Shown: positions 36,781 to 45,700 of the stretch, piece by piece
Position numbering within the stretch: position 1 is the stretch's first letter
Layout: every line of letters starts with the position of its first letter
DNA from: Maniola hyperantus
Taxonomy: Eukaryota > Arthropoda > Insecta > Lepidoptera > Nymphalidae
Direction: 5' to 3'
NCBI RefSeq assembly: GCF_902806685.2
Contig: NC_048556.1
Coordinates: 8,890,734 to 8,954,733, forward strand
DNA: 64,000 nt
The notes under the pieces: generated by a model
Database searches by the model: none
Seen by the model: the letters and a program-made list of their open reading frames with translations, nothing else
Told to the model about the DNA's origin: nothing
Program-made: the position numbers and the translations under genes

Positions 36781-39700
36781 ATGCCGACTTCTTTTACGTT
36801 TCAAAGGTTAAGATCCAAACGCATTTGCGCTGATCTGCGCGACGCGACGCGAGGCGGTAGCGCCTTGCTCATATAAACTCATATAAACTATGTTCACCGT
36901 GTCGCTCAAGAACAATTCACAATTCAAATCATTTATTCAAATTGGGTACTTATGAATTTGCATTACAATGATTTAGTGGTGATAATTAATTACGTAAACT
37001 TAAAACTGAAGCTATTCCGTAACTCTGTACTCCAGTCTCCATACGATTTATTCCATACCAACTCATGTAAACTATACTTGACACGCCGCGTCGCGTAGTG
37101 CGTTGTGGTGTGCTCAAGTGCGTTGGGACCATTAGGCGCATTGCATATAGGCGTGGCCCGCGCCGGTTGAATCACTAATACAGCCGCACTCAGAGTCGCT
37201 TAATCGTTACTTAAGGCATTCCTTATCCATACTAATTTATTAATGCCTTAAGTAACGATTAAGCGACTCTAAGTGCGGCTGTTAGTCCTATAAAATAAAT
37301 CCCTGTTTAGGAATTAGGTTAGCAACAACGATCTTTATGTTAACAGTGTCAAGTTCTCGTAATTGAAATTTTAAAATATTTCGTATAAATTTGAACCGGT
37401 TTTGGTTCACAAAATGCAAAAAATATCTTAGCGGTATTTAAATTACCGTTTTAATAGGTTTTACTAATATTAGATATGCGATTCTATTTTTAAATGTGAT
37501 CGATAATAAGGTGTGAGACAATTTTCGTGCAATTTTTAGGATTCCGTACCTCAAGTCGTCGTGTCTGTCAAGAAAACCTATAGGGTACTCCCCTAGAATC
37601 ATAATTTGGTAGGTAGGTAGGTCTTATAGCACGAGTAAAGGAATAAATCCGAAAACCATGAATGTTTGGTTACATCACGGAAAAAAAGTGTTCATGAACA
37701 CATATTAGTATTTTCATATTTTCAAAGTTATAGATAACTACACCAAGTGGGGTATCATATGAAAGGGTTTTACATTTATTTTATGCATAATAATTTTTGA
37801 TTTATCATGCGAAATGTCGCAAAAACACCCTTGTAGTATGGGAACCCTCGATGCGCTCGTCTGACTCGCACGTGGGCGGTTTTTTTCGCTAGTCAATAAT
37901 ATTCGTGGGAATTTGATTCTGATTCATAATTAGTGTACATTATGTGAATAACTTAGTACATAACCAAATTCACAAGATTAAAATCTTAAGCCATAGTTGT
38001 CCATGTTTTTGTCATCTTAATGAATATTGATTGATTAGATAGGTAGACGCCCACTGTTGGACATAAGTCTTGTCGGGGGTGGCGCAAGAGCGCCACCTGG
38101 ATCTAGCGCGTAGGATTATTTCGTAGATAGAGTAATAAAGCTAGATAAAGGAACGTTTGCTTTCTCATTCACACTAAAAAGAGAGCACAGATAAAGTAAC
38201 TAATGTGATAAACAGAGACGCAGCTAACCTATTTTTTGTCCCTTATCGTGTAACCGATTTTTTTCAAGAATAAATACAAGGAATGCAACTTTAGCTTTTT
38301 TTTTATTCAGATACAAGTTAGCCCTTGACTGCAATCTCACCTGGTGGTAAGAGATGATGCAGCCTAAGATGATAGCGGGCTAACCTGGAAGGGGTAGTTG
38401 CAAATTAAACTTTGAGAATTCGTGGCGTCATTGTATTTCTCATTTATTTACTTGTTTTCACATAAAAAACGTTTAATACAAATATTGTTGATCGGCTAAT
38501 ACAAATATTGAGTACTAAACAATTTGTCGTGTTATTCATTGTTACGTCGTGCTATCGCTATCTCGTACGCGGTTACAAAGTACTTTAATCTAGCTTTTTT
38601 ACTCAATCTACGGATTATTTAGACTGAATCCATTTTAGGTATGTTATGGACGGCACCAGAGCTGCTGCGAATGGCGGAACCACCTCATGAAGGGACTCAG
38701 AAGGGCGACGTGTACTCCTTCGGTATCGTCATGCACGAGATCGTCAATAGGCAAGGTGCTTTCTGGCTTGGACCTGGAATTGAGCTGTCACCTAAAGGTT
38801 GGTGTGAAGTTTATTTTAATCTAAATATATAAAAGGAAAAGGTGACTGACTGACTGATCTATCAACGCACTGCTCAAACTGCTGGACAGACAACTGGTGA
38901 ATCATGAAAGACAGATAGACAGGTAGGCAGACAGACGTACCTACTTTCGAATTTAAAATGTTAGTATGGAAATATGGATATTTAATTCAATGCATTAAAA
39001 TGTTAGTATGGAAATATGGATATTTAATTCAATGCATTAAAAAACTCGAAATGAAATGAATTTATTTATTTCTTGTGTTCGGCACAGGTCCACGACAGGT
39101 CAAGATGGCAATTGGGGTTAGAGGCGGCGACACGCCCCGCATGCCCGCACGTCACGCGTGCTCGCTCGCACCGGGTTAGGGCGGGGGCTGTGCGGGTGTG
39201 CGGGGCGTTCCCTTCCCGATTGCCATCTCAACCTGGCGCGTACAACCTAATGATATGTCAAGACTACCATTAATTAAAGCTCGAGGGAGTTATTTCTGTC
39301 AACATTGAACAGGAGAGGAGTTCTGTGGATATTTTTAATGAAACTGGACCTGATTAGATGAATATCTTGTAACAGAAATCATAGACGCAGTGATTGGCAG
39401 CTGCTTGCGTCCAAACACCACGTACAACCGATCCTGCGAAGCTGACGACGCGGCAGAACTGATGCGGCGGTGCTGGGCAGAGGAGCCTACCGAAAGACCT
39501 GACTTCGGACATCTCAAAGGCGCTATACGCCGCCTCAATAAGTAATATTTATGTACATATTAAGCTTCGTATGATAATGGATTTTTAATTTATTTTATGA
39601 CATTTTAAGGTCAGTCCACACTGCGAAATTTTATCGCGCAATTTTTCCCGCAGAATTCTCGGGTATATAAAAATTGTATGAAGTATTTTACCGCGAGTGT

Positions 39701-42700
39701 GTGTATACAATTTCCATATGTCACAGAATCCTACGAGCCCTTGACAGCGATTAAATCTGTCGTAACATTGCAATCTGATATCCTCTCGGCTGAATTTTGG
39801 CTACGGCGCGCGGCCAATCTCCACAAAGATTATACTAGGTGTACAAAGAAGCGCGCAAACAAAGATGCACTCACACAGATTCACGGCAAATCCGACACGA
39901 CCGGAGAGAGATCAGTCGCAGGACCGACTTCTTTATGTTGTGTCCGAGGCATAGGGGTGAAACACCAATCTTCTAACTCCGGACTAGAACTCATTAATAA
40001 GTTTTTGGCAGGAAAACTTAATACCTACTTAATTATTTTTGATACGACTCGAAAATTGAACTTATAACCTCAGCAGCAACTGTCAAACATGGTAACCATT
40101 AGACTAGACTGATATATTGCGGTTATTTTTCGCTGTGCGGGCTAATCCTTGAGCCTTGCACTGTTCTATCTTTATTACCGATGCTCTGACTAAAAGTTAG
40201 GTAGATCGTAGTACGATTAATGTTTCTTATTTTGACCATCGAAATATTTATTGCTTTATTGCCAGACAAAACGAGAATCGGTAGGTAATAAATACAAGAC
40301 TAATAAAATTAACGATCGATCCAATAAAGCTTTCAAAGAGTTAAGATCGTCATCTTAATTAACGAAGTTTAGAAAAGGAAACAAATACAGAGATTTATTA
40401 TAGACTCACAAAATCCTGCCAATCATTAATAATAATATTTTGGAAGATTTTGCTTTTGTTTTCATTTAATCTTAGGGATGTTGCCAACTAATCAAATCAG
40501 CAACTCTTTGTTTAACCTCAAAATACAGGATGTATTTGTTAAGATGAACTAATGTTATATTATCTCTTTCAGAACTCAAGAAAGTAGCAATATATTGGAT
40601 AATTTGCTTTCCCGTATGGAACAATATGCTAATAATTTAGAATACTTAGTTAGCGAGCGCACTCAGGATTATCTAGAAGAAAAGAAGAAGTGTGAAGAGT
40701 TATTGTATCAACTATTACCAAAGTAAGTATGATGAAAAATACTTTGGCTTCTCGTGATAAAATTTACGTCATACCTACTCTTTTAAATTCTTATTAATCA
40801 CTAGCGCGACCGCGACTTCGTACGCGTGGATTAATGTTTTTAAAAATCCCGTGGGAACTCTTTGATTTTCCGGGATAAAAACTAGCCTATGTCACTTTCC
40901 AGGTCTGAAACTATACCCATGCAAAACATCACGTCGATCCGTTGCTCCGTTGCGACGTGATTGAAGGACAAACCAACAAACAAACACACTTTCGCATTTA
41001 TAATATGGGTAGTGATTATATTTCTGTTTGTAAGAAATAGTCACAGAAAACACTATTTTTTCCATACAAGGATCATGGTTAAGATTTGTTATAGAAATGG
41101 GATTATAACTGAAACTTATCATTATACGATTTTTATTCAGATTTTTTCACAATTAACAGTTTTTCTGTTAACTTTTTTATACTTATCTTGATACTTCTTT
41201 TAGGTCTGTAGCATCTCAACTAATAAACGGTCAATCGGTAGTGGCGGAAACGTTTGAACAAGTGACTATCTATTTCTCTGATATCGTTGGGTTCACTGCT
41301 CTCTCCGCGTCCTCAACTCCGATGCAAGTGGTCGATCTGCTCAACGATTTGTACACCTGCTTCGATTCTATTGTTGAAAACTACGATGTATACAAGGTAA
41401 TAAGATGGGGAACTACCGTACAACTCAAGACTGTGTTAACACTGAAGATGTTATGGGTTTTACCTTGTTTTAACATTTTGTTAAATCACTTACCTATATT
41501 TTTACTTAATTTGCGATTACATGAAATCATAGTTTTTAAACGTGCTTTGTACACGTGTTTTTATAAGAGATTTTGTCTTCGTGGTTGTATGAATTGATTT
41601 TATTTTATAGCCCTTATCGGATACGACACCTACTTATTTTTTAAATATAATTTTCATTTAGAGATTAATCCACTTGCCCTTTGGCAAAGGCCTCCTCCAA
41701 ACTCTCCCACTTCTCTTTTTGTTGCTTGTCTTGTATATAGCTCACGATGGCTGCGTGGTTTAATATGTCATTTAATGCATCTATTCGTATGCAGGTGGAA
41801 ACAATCGGCGACGCATACATGGTAGTATCAGGCTTACCAGAGCGCAATGGCACGCGGCACGCTTGTGAAGTGGCACGAATGGCACTGGCACTGTTGGATG
41901 CGGTACGTCGGTTCAGGATCAGGCACCGACCGCATGATCAGCTGAAGCTACGGATTGGGTTACATTCAGGTAAGAATTGGAGCTTACGGTTTTTTTCTTC
42001 AACGTGGTACAGGCAATGCATATAATTGCGCATTACGCATTGTAAGTATGTACTGGCCAGTTGCGATGCGTTTTATAATCCGTAAATTTGAATTTAAATC
42101 TATCAAATTCCGGTGCGGAATTAATTCCGCAGTGCGCGCGCTTCTATGTAGTTCTATAGTTCACAGATTTTGCTGAAAAAAAAAGTACGGTTTACCGTGG
42201 TGCACACTAGCTCTAAGTATTTTTAAATAAAATTTCCGCGTACTGACAATGAAAAATTGACTGACAGTTAACAATCTAAATCACCGGTCAATCGCATCGC
42301 TAACATGTCTCTCCGAAGTTTCTGTGACCTCTCTTCCATCCCCCTATTACCTCCCCTATCACCGCTATTGATATGAACCGACATAACCAAACGACTTGAA
42401 AGTTTAAACACGATACAAAATTCAAAGCTCAACCACTTTGAGTCACACGATCTAAATACGGCTACGTGCCTCTGGGAAACTTGAGAAACTCTTTGTATGT
42501 AAGATTTAGGATATCTCTTACACAAAGATGTTCCCAACTTCCCACTTATTTATTACCTACTTTCGTTTGGATAATTGACGCGATAGGGAATTGGGCGTGG
42601 GTGAAAGCTTAGAAAAAACGTTAAGAGCCTATTTACTTATCTTCTATGTTCTTTTATTGTACCTTCAAGTTAATTGGTTGGAATTTTTCTGAATTTGATC

Positions 42701-45700
42701 TAAGTGCACCACATTAATATTATAAAAACGGTAAAGTTTGTAAGTTTGAATGTATTTCAAAAATTCTTTAATCATTTGAAAGGTACATTATTACAGATGG
42801 GCATAGGTTCCATTCAAGCGAAGCTGGGCGTCATCAGTTAGTCTTTTATACATATTATTTATCTAAGGATAGGTTAATCATTCTGGCGATCACAATCACA
42901 TAATCATCAGACCAATCAAATGCTTTCTCAGTCATGCCGTATTTAAAGTACGTCCATACCTTATTCTTTGAGTCTGTCTAATGTTTTGTTTTCAGACTGG
43001 ACAAAAGTACCTATGTAAAGTTTTTTTCTAGTTGTTAATAGTACAGAACGATTCCACTTTACTCGGTCAGTAGGCGTCGGCCCTTATACCTTTAAAAAAT
43101 ATAAGATGCAAGACAAAATTGTTAAGCCGCCATTTTTTCGCAACTTGAGACGCCTTTTATATTGATCTCACTTTACCAACTAATGAGCCGTGCTGGCATA
43201 CACCAACGAACGTGAATAATATATTAGCTCGTCTTCGTCGAGTTTAACCATACATACATTTTTTATAAGCCTCAAGCCCTGTAGGGTTGTGTGAGATTTT
43301 ATGTCTCGCCACCCCGGTTTACAGATACCTATCGAACGTCTAAATATTACAATAACGTCAAAGTAAAATCGAACTTAGCTGCCTTGTTTGTATGGGTAGA
43401 ATGAAAACGCCCTAGATGTGTATCCACAATATTCAGCCGAGTTTTGGGCCTTTTCGTTGGCACGACACATTTTTAACACTGTTTGTTTGGTTAGGTTTTA
43501 AGGAATAATTTTTGTTTATAAATGTTTGTGTTTAACGTGTATTAGATCAACTAATAAATGCATTTCTATTCTATTCTAGATGTAGAAAATAACTTTATTT
43601 AAAGTAACTTTTACGGACTTTTATGTACCCCGAAAATGATGCCAATATTTGAGAAAGAGTTGTAGCAAAAATTATTCCAACCACTTTGAGCTTAAAATAT
43701 TATTCTAACGAATTCTAAAAAAAAGTAATATCACAAATTGGACAAAGAAAGACGCCCACGAAAAATCCTCTTAAAGAGGTAAAGAATAAAAAAAGGCATT
43801 GGGTAAAAGGTTTTAGTTCATAAATAAAACATCGAGAGGCGGCAAGTACAACGTTATTGCAACAGGCAAGCCGCCCTTTGTGCCGAAGAAATTTTCATCT
43901 AAATAGCAATCAACTGTAAATTTTGCAGGATCTAAATTATATTGGCTTAAGACGAAGCTCGTTTGCTTAGAATAAACAAGTCATGTTTTTTAAGCCTAGT
44001 ATTTGCGACGGGCATAACTTGGACCAAACCCTATTTCTTATTATTGTTAGTTATAAACAAGATTTGAACAGTGGGCAGACTCCACGTGATATTATGTCTG
44101 CCCTACTCTATTTGTTTTTGTAAAGTATGTTACCCACTTAGAATATTCGTCATCACTAGTTTCTAGGTACAGTCCTAAAAACAGATTTGCCGGTAAACTA
44201 GGCAACAAATATTATTTATATTTATACTTCTCAACTTATTAGTAACTTTCATCCATTTTTATTTTTACTCTCAAGACAACTTAAATTTTAAACGCGAAAA
44301 AAATGTGTTTAATCGGATATCCATTCTAGTATTATAAATACGAAAATGTGTGTCTGTCAGTCTGCTCGCTTGTGACGGCCCATCCATTAACCGAACTTGA
44401 TGAAAGGTACAGAATTACATGAAACTAGCTTATGCTCGCGACTTCGTCCGCGTGCACTACATAAATTTCAAACCCCTATTTCAGCCCCTTGGGGGTTGAA
44501 TTTTCAAAAATCCTTTGTATGCCTACGTCATATTAACTATCTGAATGCCAAATTTCAGCCCAATGTAGTTTGAGCTGTGCGTTGATAGATCAGCCAGTTA
44601 GTCAGTCAGCTAGTCACCCTTTTCTTTTATCTATTTAGGTCCACTACTCAGCACGGGTCTCCTCTCAGAATGAGAATGGTTTAGGCCATAGTCTGCCACG
44701 CTGACCCAGTGCGGATTGGCAGGCTTTACACAACCTTAAGAACATTGGAGAACTCTCACAAAGCAAGCAAGTTTTCTCACAAACTTTTCCTTCACTTAAA
44801 GTATTAAAGTTAAAGCAACATAACTCCGAAAAGTTAGTAATCGTTGGAAATTAAACCTATGACCTGCCAAATAGAAAGAAGACATCTTAATTACGAGACT
44901 ATCACAGCAATTTTATTGTAGGTATGTAATATTTTATTGTTTTTTATCCAGGTCCCTGTGTAGCCGGTGTTGTCGGACTGAAAATGCCACGATACTGTCT
45001 GTTTGGAGACACGGTCAATACAGCTTCCAGAATGGAGTCCAATGGAGAAGCGCTGAAGATCCACGTCTCTCCGACGACGAAGGCATTGCTGGATAGCTTC
45101 GGGACATTCCGCCTTGAATGTCGCGGGGAAGTTGCAATGAAGGTACGTGACGTTATTCTATAATATAAAAAGGAATCACTAAATGTGTTGGTCATCGCAA
45201 ATCTCGAGAACAGCTGAACCGATTTCGCTAATTCTTTTTCATAATATTCCTTGACGTACGGGGATGGTTCTTACGGAGAGAAAAAATTAATTCAACCTCC
45301 CCCTCAATTTTCTAAACTCTAACCGAGCGTAGCCAGAGCTAGTAATAAAATAAAAATAAAAATAAAAATATTTTTAATTCAATTAGATGCATCTGCCATC
45401 TACCATTGGTTTGGAATGCTTTTACTACCGAGAAGAACCAGCAAGAAACTCGGCGGTTGCTCTTTTCAAAGATTTGATTTGATATACGACATTATGCCAT
45501 GTATAAAAAAGTATTTGCAGTCCCGCGCGTTGCTGGAATGAGCTGCAGGTCAAATCCACGCTCTTTTACCATTTAGATAATCTTCAATTGTGTAATATGC
45601 TTTTTTAGGAGCACACTTTTAATAGATTTTTTAAACTTGTGTAAAGGCAAGTCCAAACCCACAAATGACTTTTGAACTTTCCTGACTTTAATGTTCTGCA

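Larger units (their letters stand above)
36435..38638 (+). other. Intron 8 of the receptor GC gene
   Basis: F foldback, Metulj tail with long (GAT)n, a GC-rich 'gcgacgcgac' stretch (36800-37180), G foldback, diverged family A, E-SINE end. 37890-38290 and 38410-38638 hold nothing I recognise. Confidence 0.7.
41970..44951 (+). other. Intron 13 of the receptor GC gene
   Basis: Largely without recognised repeats from 41970 to 44300 (one K-like hint, 'attataaaaacggtaaagtt', at 42718). A K fragment, a C copy and an inverted Metulj fragment lie near the 3' end. Confidence 0.65.
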
